Source: Eubacterium sp. | GTDB lineage: Bacteria > Bacillota > Clostridia > Lachnospirales > Lachnospiraceae | Length of the DNA stretch: 13,160 nucleotides | Direction: 5' to 3' | Assembly (NCBI GenBank): GCA_017445525.1 | Contig: JAFSTZ010000446.1 | Span: forward strand, 1-13,160 | Shown: positions 7,026 through 13,160 of the stretch, one piece after another | Position numbering within the stretch: position 1 is the first letter of the stretch | Layout: each line of letters begins with the position of its first letter | The notes under the pieces: generated by a model | What the model was told of the DNA's origin: nothing | Databases searched by the model: none | Seen by the model: the letters and a program-made list of their open reading frames with translations, nothing else | Translations under genes and position numbers: made by a program

Positions 7026-8093
7026 TCAAATGCCGTAAGTATCAACATCTGCCTGAGTGATGCTCTCAGCATCGAAGCCCTTCTCATCCATGATGATAGT
7101 CTTCTCTGAAAGTGTCTCACCGTTCTCAAGCTTTTTGATTACATCGTCGATGTATGATGACTGGAACGGGTTGCACTGTCCGTCGTAGTTCCAGTTCTTG
7201 TTGAGAAGCTCCTCAAGAGCCCACTTGTTGCAGTCAAAGCCCATAACGATGACATCCTTGCCAACACCGTGTGAGATGTTTGCTGCGTCAAGAGCTGCAA
7301 CAGCTCCCTTAGCCATATCGTCGTTCTCAGCGTAGATTACGTTGAACTTAGTTCCTGCATCGATTACAGACTGAACGATATGCTGTGCCTTCTCTGCGTT
7401 CCACTCTGCTGTCTGCTCCTCAACGATGTTCCAGTTTGACTCTGCATCAGCCTTTGTGGTAAGAGCTCCTGAACGTCCCTTCTGAGCTGCTGAACCCATA
7501 ACACCCTGAATGTGGATGATGTTGTACTCGCTCAGGTTCTGTCCTGCAAGCCAGTCAACTGCTGTCTGTCCCTCTTTATCCATATCAGATACGATAGAAG
7601 CCTCATAGAGTGAAGGATCAGCATCGATTGTACGGTCGAAAAGGATAACCTTTGTTCCTGCATCCTGTGCCTGCTTCAAAACTGAATCCCAGCCTGCTGT
7701 ATCAGCTGCTGAAAGAAGAAGATAGTCAACGCCGTCCTCGATGAACTTCTTTGCAGATGCCTGCTGCTCATCGTTCTTAAGGCTGTATGCAAACTGTGCA
7801 TCATATCCGTTCTCTGCTGAGAACTTTGCCTTGAGGTCTTTGTCGTTTGCTGTACGATATCCGGACTCGTTCGGATCGTTGTTGATGATACCAACCTTGA
7901 TGGTCTCTCCGCTTGCACTGCCTGTGTCAGCTGAAGCATCATCTGAACCTGCATCTGCGTTTGCGTCTGCATTTGCATCTGAGCTCTGATCAGTTGCAGC
8001 TGCATCATCAGTCTTGCTCTCTCCGCCGCCGCATGCAGTAAGGGCAAATGCCATTACCATAACCATGAGTACTGCCAAAAGTCTCTTTTTCAT
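7026..8093 (-). CDS. First sugar-binding lipoprotein of the transporter operon (YtfQ position)
   Basis: This 355-residue extracellular solute-binding lipoprotein of the periplasmic-binding-protein-4 fold would deliver a sugar to the permease pair. The signal peptide MKKRLLAVLMVMVMAFALTAC has a canonical LTAC lipobox with Cys21. Residues 27-62 form a very acidic Asp/Ala/Ser linker encoded partly by a 6-bp tandem repeat. The domain begins IKVGIINNDPNESGYRTAN, then GVDYLLLSAADTAGW, KVILFDRTID and YAENDDMAKGAVAALDAA. It shares fold and many positions with the distal binding protein but differs in the ligand-cleft region: Tyr79-Arg80 here replaces the Trp-Arg of YtfQ-type proteins. Substrate preference may therefore differ. 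AGGAGG lies about 10 nt before the ATG at 8093. The gene is first in the transporter operon, behind a long regulated upstream region. Confidence 0.93.
   Translation of the reverse strand: MKKRLLAVLMVMVMAFALTACGGGESKTDDAAATDQSSDANADANADAGSDDASADTGSASGETIKVGIINNDPNESGYRTANDKDLKAKFSAENGYDAQFAYSLKNDEQQASAKKFIEDGVDYLLLSAADTAGWDSVLKQAQDAGTKVILFDRTIDADPSLYEASIVSDMDKEGQTAVDWLAGQNLSEYNIIHIQGVMGSAAQKGRSGALTTKADAESNWNIVEEQTAEWNAEKAQHIVQSVIDAGTKFNVIYAENDDMAKGAVAALDAANISHGVGKDVIVMGFDCNKWALEELLNKNWNYDGQCNPFQSSYIDDVIKKLENGETLSEKTIIMDEKGFDAESITQADVDTYGI
7951..7980 (-). repeat. 6-bp tandem repeat encoding the Asp/Asn-Ala linker
   Basis: Five consecutive 6-bp units of the form GCATCT/GCGTTT/GCGTCT/GCATTT/GCATCT on the plus strand encode alternating Asp-Ala and Asn-Ala pairs in the linker between lipid anchor and sugar-binding domain. 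The units vary at their third and sixth bases, so the repeat is partly diverged. Unit-number change would lengthen or shorten the linker without a frameshift. Confidence 0.75.
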
Positions 8094-8189
8094 GTTTCTT
8101 TGCCTCCTTTTTTTGACTCATCTTCTGATGAGGTTTAACCCTCTCCGATCATCGGACTCGGGTCAGTTTCATTTTTGTATGGCTACATG

Positions 8190-8195
8190 ATAATA
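8190..8195 (-). promoter_or_regulatory. Candidate -10 of the transporter operon promoter, no matching -35
   Basis: TATTAT on the minus strand at 8195-8190 is the best -10 in the 259-bp gap before the first binding-protein gene. The hexamer 17 bp upstream is TCATGG, far from TTGACA, as expected for an activator-dependent promoter. The implied leader is about 90 nt. It contains two small hairpins: TCCGA/TCGGA around 8145-8157, and CTCATC/GATGAG with a 4-nt loop around 8118-8133. Confidence 0.5.
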
Positions 8196-8214
8196 CCGGG
8201 AGACAAAAAAATCC

Positions 8215-8229
8215 ATGAGATTTTCTCAT
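8215..8229. promoter_or_regulatory. Perfect inverted repeat overlapping the -35 position
   Basis: ATGAGA and TCTCAT flank a 3-bp centre, a perfect 6+3+6 dyad placed where the -35 would be. It could be an operator for an unseen repressor. It also overlaps the proximal direct repeat (8221-8236), so the two readings compete. Confidence 0.4.
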
Positions 8230-8258
8230 AAAAATGGTGTACTTTTTTCACAAAAATG
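8221..8258 (-). promoter_or_regulatory. Proximal direct-repeat pair, candidate response-regulator site
   Basis: On the minus strand CATTTTTATGAGAAAA (8236-8221) and CATTTTTGTGAAAAAA (8258-8243) match at 14 of 16 positions with a period of 22 bp. They lie immediately upstream of the -35 position. Direct repeats about two helical turns apart beside the -35 are the usual footprint of AraC-type activators. The only such regulator in the window is encoded directly upstream. Confidence 0.5.
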
Positions 8259-8274
8259 ACACTCTTGTTTTATT

Positions 8275-8306
8275 TTTTTACGATTCAGGTGTGTATTTTT
8301 ACGATT
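8275..8306 (-). promoter_or_regulatory. Distal direct-repeat pair, candidate response-regulator site
   Basis: AATCGTAAAAA occurs twice on the minus strand (8285-8275 and 8306-8296), an exact 11-bp match with a 21-bp period. The distance from the proximal pair (T-runs ending at 8248 and 8279) is 31 bp, about three helical turns, so all four boxes would face the same side of the DNA. Confidence 0.5.
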
Positions 8307-8352
8307 TATACCAAACCGTGTGTGTTGTTTCCTGCTTCTACCATATATAGTG

Positions 8353-9654
8353 TCAGACTCCTCCGTTCACCGGCAATCTGACGACAGACTCGGTTCCGAT
8401 ACCCTTCTCGCTCGAAAGTGTTATACCGTATTCTTCACCGAAGTAAAGACGTATGCGTTCGTTTACATTATAGAGACCGTATATATCTTTCTCCTCCGGC
8501 TTCTTTTCAAATATCCCGTCGAGCACGGCATGCAACCTCTCCTCATCCATGCCCACTCCGTCATCACGCACGTATATCCTCAGATCACCGGAGTCGGACT
8601 TTGCCGTGACAGAGATCTTGCCGCCACCTCTTTTATTCTTTATCCCATGATAAATAGCATTCTCCACCAAAGGCTGCAGCGTGATCTTCGGTATCTTTAC
8701 ATCACCGAACTCGTCGGATACGTCTATATCATACTCAAGAATATCCTGATATCGTATCTTCTGGATCTCGAGATAGCTTCTGATATGCTGAAGCTCCTCG
8801 GCAAGTGTTACTATATCCTTTCCCTGATTTAACGACGTCCTGAAAAACCCTGACAGTGAACCGACCATCTTTACCACTGTCTCCTGCTCACCTGCCTCTG
8901 CAAGCCAGGTGATGGCATCAAGAGTATTATACAGAAAATGAGGATTGATCTGTGACTGCAGCACCATCAGCTCGGCTTTCCTCAACTGCACCTGCTCATT
9001 TCTGACCTGACGCAGGAGTATGTTAAAGTAATAAGATATGATAAGCATCAGGATAACTACCAGGATATATGCGATGATGGAGATGGATATAACCCTTTTG
9101 AATATCTTCTGCTGATTGGCCCACTCCTGCTCAAGTTCTCGCACCTCATAAAAGATATATCTGTAGACCGACTCCTGCAGCAGTGCCGTCCCGACCTGAA
9201 CATCGTTCTCCCAGATCTGCATATTCTGGTCATACGTACCCTCTATGGACAAATTTTCCGTGATATGAGTCAGGTATGAATCAAGATTTTTCAGATAGTT
9301 TTTTATATCTTTAAGCCTCTCGGAGTTTTCGGAATTGTTGGTGACCGTTTCCAGTTCCTCAACTACCTTCTCGGCATCATCAAGCATCATATACAAAGGT
9401 GATTCTTTTATATCTCTCTGGCCTACTATGAGTAGATATGTTTCGTAGTCAAAGTCATGCTTAAAGTCCATGTTAAAGGTACTGGCCTTTACCACGGAGC
9501 CTATCATATCACCATAAGTCTGATTGCTAACCCAGAAATTATAATAAGTATAAATAGAAAGAAGAAGAACCGGAACAAAAGGTATGATATAAGAAAATCT
9601 GATACGGGATACCAGCGACAGACGCCTGTATGCCTCAGCAAGTTTTTTTCTCAT
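8353..9654 (-). CDS. LytS/YesM-type sensor histidine kinase
   Basis: This 433-residue membrane sensor kinase would phosphorylate the response regulator encoded just upstream. Topology from sequence: a short cytoplasmic N-terminus, helix 1 (about 21-41), an extracytoplasmic domain of about 145 residues that looks largely helical, helix 2 (about 188-212), then the His_kinase domain with QINPHFLYNTLDA (phospho-acceptor His239). The ATPase domain follows with N-box LQPLVENAIYHGI (Asn332), G-box DDGVGM (364-369) and GLYNVNERIRLYFG. No clear HAMP or PAS is visible. The sensor domain is shorter than the Cache-type domains of many YesM kinases. The ATG at 9654 lies 3 nt after the regulator stop, with AGGTGA about 10 nt upstream, so the pair is co-translated. 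The 259-bp gap to the transporter shows no clear intrinsic terminator. The inducing ligand is unknown. Confidence 0.93.
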   Translation of the reverse strand: MRKKLAEAYRRLSLVSRIRFSYIIPFVPVLLLSIYTYYNFWVSNQTYGDMIGSVVKASTFNMDFKHDFDYETYLLIVGQRDIKESPLYMMLDDAEKVVEELETVTNNSENSERLKDIKNYLKNLDSYLTHITENLSIEGTYDQNMQIWENDVQVGTALLQESVYRYIFYEVRELEQEWANQQKIFKRVISISIIAYILVVILMLIISYYFNILLRQVRNEQVQLRKAELMVLQSQINPHFLYNTLDAITWLAEAGEQETVVKMVGSLSGFFRTSLNQGKDIVTLAEELQHIRSYLEIQKIRYQDILEYDIDVSDEFGDVKIPKITLQPLVENAIYHGIKNKRGGGKISVTAKSDSGDLRIYVRDDGVGMDEERLHAVLDGIFEKKPEEKDIYGLYNVNERIRLYFGEEYGITLSSEKGIGTESVVRLPVNGGV

Positions 9655-9657
9655 AGA

Positions 9658-10725
9658 CTATTCGTCACCTTTCCGGGCCATGCCATTTCTATACTGAGTC
9701 GGTGTCATTCCCTGCGTTTTTTTAAATATAGAAGAAAAATAATGGGGATCCTTGTATCCCACCTCGTAGCATACATCGGCAGAACGCATATCCGTTTCCC
9801 TCAAAAGCTTTTTGGCCTTATTCATACGAAAGTCAGTCAGATATTTAACAAACGACTGGCCGTATTCCTGGTGAAACACGGTACTGAGATGATTTGCAGA
9901 AAAGCTGACGTGATCCGCAACCTGATTCAGTGACAGCTCCTCATCACGGAAATGCTCCTCCACATATCTGATGACCTTGTCAACCACTTCTGAATGTCTG
10001 GAGTTTCTGACCTCATTTCTGAGATTGCAGGCTGCATCAAGCAACGACTTTATACAAACGACAGTATCATCAAAGTTGTCAAGGACGGACATATCTACCT
10101 TTAGCTCATCCTGTCTTTCCTTCTCAACCCCTATCTCATCAAGATAGCGTATCGTAGCAAAGTAAATATCCATAGTGACATACTGTCTGAACATCTGCGA
10201 CTGCATGCCATCCTTTGAACCGGCCAGAAGACCATCTATAAATGAATCAACATCCTCAGATGATCCGAAGTGCAAAAACTCATCAAGCTTTTCTCTGTTG
10301 ATAGAACCCGGATCAACCTCTCCGATCTCACTTTTTTCACGATCCTCGCGGATCTTGTCAGCGATGACCATGACCTTTGCCAGCAGATCCTCCCTGCTTA
10401 TCGGCTTCAAGAGATATTCCGATACACCTATACGGATGCATTCCTTGGCATACTCAAACTCCTCATGTCCGCTGATAACTATGATCTCTGTTTTGGGGAA
10501 CTCATCCCTTATATGTTTTGACAACTCAAGGCCGTCCATAAACGGCATACGTATATCTGTTATGACTATATCGGGCTTTTTCTCCCTGATCTCTCCCCAG
10601 GCCAGTTCACCGTCGGAAGCATCACCGCAAAGCTCGAGACCGTTTGCATTCCAGTCGATATTTTTCCTGATACCTTCACGTATCACGAACTCATCTTCTA
10701 CCAGATATACCTTGATAAGATCCAT
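9658..10725 (-). CDS. AraC-type two-component response regulator (YesN-like)
   Basis: This 355-residue cytoplasmic response regulator would activate transcription when phosphorylated. The N-terminal receiver (1-120) has the acidic pair Glu10-Asp11, phospho-acceptor Asp57 (DIVITDIRMP), Ser85 and Lys107 (LLKPIS). A linker of about 120 residues without recognisable motifs follows. The C-terminal AraC domain (about 246-350) has both helix-turn-helix units: LSLNQVADHVSFSANHLSTVF (265-285) and DVCYEVGYKDPHYFSSIFKK (317-336), the latter followed by the family ending GMTPTQYR. The ATG at 10725 is preceded by AAAGGGGA at about 11 nt. The next gene is the cognate kinase. Its likely target is the transporter promoter at 8190-8306, where repeats of the right geometry are found. 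This is inferred from position and family behaviour. Confidence 0.94.
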   Translation of the reverse strand: MDLIKVYLVEDEFVIREGIRKNIDWNANGLELCGDASDGELAWGEIREKKPDIVITDIRMPFMDGLELSKHIRDEFPKTEIIVISGHEEFEYAKECIRIGVSEYLLKPISREDLLAKVMVIADKIREDREKSEIGEVDPGSINREKLDEFLHFGSSEDVDSFIDGLLAGSKDGMQSQMFRQYVTMDIYFATIRYLDEIGVEKERQDELKVDMSVLDNFDDTVVCIKSLLDAACNLRNEVRNSRHSEVVDKVIRYVEEHFRDEELSLNQVADHVSFSANHLSTVFHQEYGQSFVKYLTDFRMNKAKKLLRETDMRSADVCYEVGYKDPHYFSSIFKKTQGMTPTQYRNGMARKGDE

Positions 10726-10814
10726 AATTATGATAATCCCCTTTATCTACATACACTCTGCTCGTCACAGATACAACTTCACTGACCGGATATCATCTGC
10801 CCATCATGATCTGT
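10726..10814 (-). other. Gap between deacetylase and response-regulator genes
   Basis: This 89-nt gap shows no convincing terminator. A weak promoter-like pair on the minus strand, TTGTAT and TATGTA separated by 17 bp, lies about 30-60 nt before the regulator start. It matches consensus at only three positions per box. The two-component genes could therefore be read from the upstream genes, from this weak promoter, or both. Confidence 0.35.
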
Positions 10815-11726
10815 CTACTCTGCCGATGCATATACCTTGCCGTTTTTCATATCGATCCCGTTTCTCTCCATCAGCTCGCTGACAGACAAGACATCATAAT
10901 CATGCTCCAGCAGCCACGGTATGATCTTCTTTGCCGCAGCACAGCTCTCCGCATGGATGTCGTGCATCAGGATGATGGCTCCGTCATGTACCTGTTTCTT
11001 CACCTCTGCAAAGTCCTTGTCAACATCCCTGTACTTCCAGTCAAGAGAATCCACACTCCAGAATATCATAGGATACTGCAGCTCATTTCTCATCTCATCG
11101 GAGATGGCTCCGTACGGAGGTCTGACTATGGATATCTCATATCCGTCCGTAAGCTTCTTGGCCAGGTTTTTGGTCTTGTCAAGCTGTTTGTTTACTTCCT
11201 TCATAGAAAGCTTTGACAGTTGCGGATGATCCCAGGAGTGATTACCTACCTCATGTCCCTCCTCTATCTCACGATTCAGTATATCCGCATCCACCTCAAG
11301 TCTGTTTCCAAGTACAAAAAATGTCGCATGAACTCCGTACTCCTTTAAAGTATCCAGAAGTCCGGGAGTGTTGTCCCGGCTGGGTCCGTCATCAAATGTA
11401 AGTGCAACGGCTTTCTTCCTGTGTTCCGGTGTCGGAGACGGAGTAGGTACCGGAGTAGGCGTCGGCGCAACGAGCATACCGGCCGGCGTCGGCGTAACCG
11501 ACAGCACATCGATCAGCGTAGAACCGGAATCGGGTTCAGCCGTCCCCGGGCTGCTGAGATTGATGATCAGTAACACCACAAGAGCTATAGCAAGAACAAG
11601 ACAGGCTATCGCCCCGGCAACACGTACCTTGTTTATCCTGCCCCTGTGAGCGGATGATCCCCCGTACCTGCCGGACATCCTGTCATATGTCCTGCGCCCT
11701 CTGTTCCTGTTAAAACCTCTTCTCAT
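10815..11726 (-). CDS. Membrane-anchored polysaccharide deacetylase (NodB homology)
   Basis: This 303-residue enzyme of carbohydrate esterase family 4 would remove N-acetyl or O-acetyl groups from a cell-surface or wall glycan. The first 35 residues are very basic, followed by one membrane helix (about 36-57, VAGAIACLVLAIALVVLLIINL in parts), a Pro/Thr-rich spacer (78-100) and the catalytic domain outside the cell. All five motifs are present: TFDDGP (110-115, Asp112 and Asp113), HSWDHP (His163 and His167, metal ligands with Asp113), RPPYG (202-206), DSLDW (226-230) and LMHDIH (253-258, His255 and His258 region). GAGGTGA lies about 8-10 nt before the ATG at 11726. The upstream azlD stop is 26 nt away, so it is probably in the same transcript. 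Peptidoglycan N-acetylglucosamine deacetylase is the commonest role, but substrate is not readable. Confidence 0.93.
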   Translation of the reverse strand: MRRGFNRNRGRRTYDRMSGRYGGSSAHRGRINKVRVAGAIACLVLAIALVVLLIINLSSPGTAEPDSGSTLIDVLSVTPTPAGMLVAPTPTPVPTPSPTPEHRKKAVALTFDDGPSRDNTPGLLDTLKEYGVHATFFVLGNRLEVDADILNREIEEGHEVGNHSWDHPQLSKLSMKEVNKQLDKTKNLAKKLTDGYEISIVRPPYGAISDEMRNELQYPMIFWSVDSLDWKYRDVDKDFAEVKKQVHDGAIILMHDIHAESCAAAKKIIPWLLEHDYDVLSVSELMERNGIDMKNGKVYASAE

Positions 11727-11752
11727 AACACTGTCACCTCATCAAATAAATA

Positions 11753-12067
11753 TCACACACCTATGATCCACTCCGCCGCATATACAGCTATACATGCAAC
11801 CACCGCCACCGGCATAAGTCCGAGGCCAAACAGGCTCAGGATGACGGCGGCAACAAGCCCTGCAACCGCAGACCATACAGACGACGTAGCATAAAAGATC
11901 GCCGGTATCGTCATGGCAGTCAGCACCGCATATGGGATATAGTATAAAAATGATCTGACATATCTGTTTTCAATCTTTTTCTTTACAAGTACAAAAGGTA
12001 TGGCTCTGATAAGATACGTCGATACTGCCATCAAAATAAGATAAGTGAAAAATGTTTCAGTGTTCAT
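11753..12067 (-). CDS. azlD: Branched-chain amino acid transport subunit AzlD
   Basis: This 104-residue small membrane protein is the partner of AzlC in branched-chain amino acid (and azaleucine) export. It has three to four hydrophobic helices, beginning FFTYLILMAVSTYLIRAIPFVL with the conserved TYxxRAxPF region. KKKIENRYVRSFLYYIPYAVL follows, then two C-terminal helices. Length and hydrophobicity fit the family. An in-frame GTG at 12076 exists, but the ATG at 12067 sits 7 nt after a perfect GGAGGT, so I start there. It overlaps the end of azlC by 11 nt, the usual arrangement for this obligate pair. Confidence 0.9.
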   Translation of the reverse strand: MNTETFFTYLILMAVSTYLIRAIPFVLVKKKIENRYVRSFLYYIPYAVLTAMTIPAIFYATSSVWSAVAGLVAAVILSLFGLGLMPVAVVACIAVYAAEWIIGV

Positions 12068-12809
12068 CAGCAGCACCTCCCGATCCCTCTTCCGAGATTA
12101 CATCGTCAAGCTGATCTACACTGACCGGCTTTATCACCGTCATGATAAACGCTGCAACCACAGCACATATACTGATAGAAATCCCGGTCGGAACTTCGTT
12201 CATCACAGGCACATATCTGAAACAACAACTGAGTAACGCCGCGATCAATACGACAAGAACAACCGGCATACTCTGTTTCATCACGGGAACAACTATAGCT
12301 ACAAACATGGCATACAAAGCTATACCCAGCGCACTCATGACCGCTGCCGGAAGGATATCTCCCAAAAGCGCTCCGGCGAGTGTCCCTGCCGCCCATCCGA
12401 CATAAGGTACTATCGAGAGCCCCGCAAAGTAAGATCGTCTCACAACGGGCTTTGACACAGCCACCGCAAATATCTCATCGGTTATCATAAATGCAAATAT
12501 CCATCTCCATATCCCGGAAAACCCCTTGGTCAGCTTCTGTGTCAGAGAGATAGACATAAATGAATACCTGACATTTATGGTAAACTGTGAGATCAGCATC
12601 TCTATGTATCTGCCGTGGAAGGTCATGATCTGAATCCCCGCAAGCTGTCCGGCGGATGTGACATTCAACATGGAGATCATCACTGCCTGCCACGCATGCA
12701 GTCCGGCAAGTATAGACATAATCCCAAATGTAAACGATACGGAGAGATACCCAAGTCCTATAGGCACCCCGTCCTTCAATCCTTGCTTAAACCCTATCTT
12801 GTTTTCCAT
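12057..12809 (-). CDS. azlC: Branched-chain amino acid exporter AzlC
   Basis: This 250-residue inner-membrane protein of the AzlC/LIV-E family exports branched-chain amino acids together with AzlD. Family blocks seen are GFKQGLKDGVPIGLGYLSVSF at the N-terminus, LNVTSAGQLAG, TINVRYSFMSISL and FMITDEIFAV (the conserved TDE-FA motif). Five or more further hydrophobic segments follow. The tail is acidic (DQLDDVISEEG). The start is slightly uncertain. The ATG at 12809 gives the normal family N-terminus, but the best Shine-Dalgarno (AGAGGTGG) is about 15 nt away, with a weaker GGAAGAG nearer. A longer frame from a TTG at 12896 adds residues without family character and was not used. First gene after a strong promoter; azlD, the deacetylase and perhaps the two-component genes follow in the same direction. 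Confidence 0.92.
   Translation of the reverse strand: MENKIGFKQGLKDGVPIGLGYLSVSFTFGIMSILAGLHAWQAVMISMLNVTSAGQLAGIQIMTFHGRYIEMLISQFTINVRYSFMSISLTQKLTKGFSGIWRWIFAFMITDEIFAVAVSKPVVRRSYFAGLSIVPYVGWAAGTLAGALLGDILPAAVMSALGIALYAMFVAIVVPVMKQSMPVVLVVLIAALLSCCFRYVPVMNEVPTGISISICAVVAAFIMTVIKPVSVDQLDDVISEEGSGGAADEH
12075..12080 (-). promoter_or_regulatory. Ribosome binding site that fixes the azlD start
   Basis: GGAGGT on the minus strand, inside the last codons of azlC and 7 nt before the ATG at 12067. It overlaps the alternative GTG at 12076, which rules that start out. Confidence 0.85.
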
Positions 12810-12844
12810 GATCCGAATGCTCTTCCACCTCTTAATCGTAGTGA

Positions 12845-12890
12845 ATCCCCGTACAACACAGGGACACGCGAAAATCACATCGTGATCCCC
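12845..12890 (-). other. azlC leader with alternative pairing segments
   Basis: In the roughly 110-nt leader, GGGGAT occurs twice (minus strand, 12890-12885 and 12850-12845). Between them lie one GTCCC (12865-12861) that could pair with either copy and a separate ATCAC/GTGAT hairpin at 12874-12886. Mutually exclusive stems of this kind can regulate, but stems this short also arise by chance. Confidence 0.3.
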
Positions 12891-12925
12891 ACACAAATAA
12901 ACACCTCGATCAGCGTTTCTTTAGT

Positions 12926-12954
12926 ATTATATTAAAATATTAACAAAAAATCAA
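12926..12954 (-). promoter_or_regulatory. Strong sigma-A-type promoter for azlC
   Basis: On the minus strand TTGATT (12954-12949) and a perfect TATAAT (12931-12926) are separated by exactly 17 bp of AT-rich spacer. This is the best promoter in the window. Transcription would start near 12919 and could cover azlC, azlD, the deacetylase and possibly the two-component genes. Confidence 0.85.
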
Positions 12955-13018
12955 GTAAATGTTTATCAAGAAAAATAAGCGCTCTCTGCAGACCGAAACA
13001 CCTGTCAGACTTTAGGCA

Positions 13019-13160
13019 TCAGGCCTCCGCTATCTCGGATAAAAGCTCACCGCGCCTTGTACCGATGAGCAGTCTATCACTGTACTTCAGATATTTCTCA
13101 CTCGGATGCTCTGCAAGGAACAGAACGCAATCTGTATTCATCGTCAGTCCGGTAACAAAG
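13019..13160 (-). CDS. 3' end of an unrecognised gene
   Basis: The last 46 codons of a minus-strand gene run in from the right edge and stop at a TGA (13021-13019). The visible C-terminus reads FVTGLTMNTDCVLFLAEH, then PSEKYLKYSDRLLIGTRRG, ending ELLSEIAEA. It looks like a soluble protein with mixed strand and helix character. I do not recognise the family from this fragment. No clear intrinsic terminator was found between its stop and the azlC promoter 65 nt further on. Confidence 0.6.
   Translation of the reverse strand, partial: FVTGLTMNTDCVLFLAEHPSEKYLKYSDRLLIGTRRGELLSEIAEA

Noticed and set aside
7676..8047. 123-codon minus-strand ORF rich in Gln and Met
   Set aside because: Frame-shifted reading of the first binding-protein gene. 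Its repetitiveness comes from the 6-bp tandem repeat of the linker.
8275..8306. Catabolite-repression (cre) site
   Set aside because: TGAATCG looked suggestive, but the rest does not fit the TGWAANCGNTNWCA pattern; the exact 21-bp direct repeat is the stronger reading.
8094..8352. Riboswitch or T-box in the transporter leader
   Set aside because: Only two short hairpins are visible. No conserved riboswitch core or T-box motif could be recognised.
8320..8832. 170-codon plus-strand ORF
   Set aside because: Antisense to the kinase C-terminal domain and its downstream gap; no motif and no ribosome site.
10175..10882. 235-codon plus-strand ORF
   Set aside because: Antisense to the response-regulator receiver region; Ser-rich composition typical of antisense frames.
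1..13160. CRISPR array, tRNA, rRNA, insertion sequence or prophage genes
   Set aside because: Looked for on both strands. No regular repeat-spacer pattern, cloverleaf, rRNA segment, transposase or phage protein was seen.

Overview
The window looks like chromosomal DNA from an anaerobic Firmicute, most probably Lachnospiraceae (a Coprococcus- or Butyrivibrio-like relative). This is inferred from three things: the lipoprotein signal peptides with acidic Asp/Ala/Gly linkers, the LytS/YesM-type kinase paired with an AraC-type response regulator, and a moderate G+C content with strong GGAGG ribosome sites. No rRNA, tRNA, CRISPR array, insertion sequence or phage gene was seen. Apart from one PAP2 phosphatase gene, every gene lies on the minus strand.

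Layout from left to right. (a) Positions 1-1134 hold most of proA (glutamate-5-semialdehyde dehydrogenase, minus strand), cut by the window edge. It diverges from a plus-strand PAP2 lipid-phosphatase gene (1344-1961), and promoters for both are visible between them. (b) Positions 1962-2178 form a convergent intergenic region rich in dyads, with a small in-frame ORF and a near-perfect palindrome. (c) Positions 2179-8093 hold a five-gene sugar ABC transporter operon transcribed right to left. The gene order is lipoprotein solute-binding protein 1, double ABC ATPase, permease, permease, then a second and clearly different solute-binding lipoprotein. Order and families match the E. coli ytfQ-ytfR-ytfT-yjfF (galactofuranose) type, except for the extra distal binding protein. 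(d) Positions 8353-10725 hold a two-component system: a LytS/YesM-like histidine kinase and an AraC-type response regulator directly upstream of the transporter. (e) Positions 10815-11726 encode a membrane-anchored polysaccharide deacetylase. (f) Positions 11753-12809 encode the AzlC/AzlD branched-chain amino acid exporter, behind a textbook promoter. (g) The right edge carries the 3' end of an unrecognised gene.

Proposed logic (inference). The kinase senses an extracellular sugar signal, perhaps through the second binding lipoprotein. The response regulator then activates the transporter promoter at 8094-8352. That promoter has a good -10 but no recognisable -35. Upstream of it lie two pairs of direct repeats with periods of 22 and 21 bp, all on one helical face. 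A strong hairpin after the first binding-protein gene would set a high binding-protein to ATPase ratio. The substrate cannot be read from sequence; galactofuranose, fructose or another furanose or pentose are the candidates suggested by the families.
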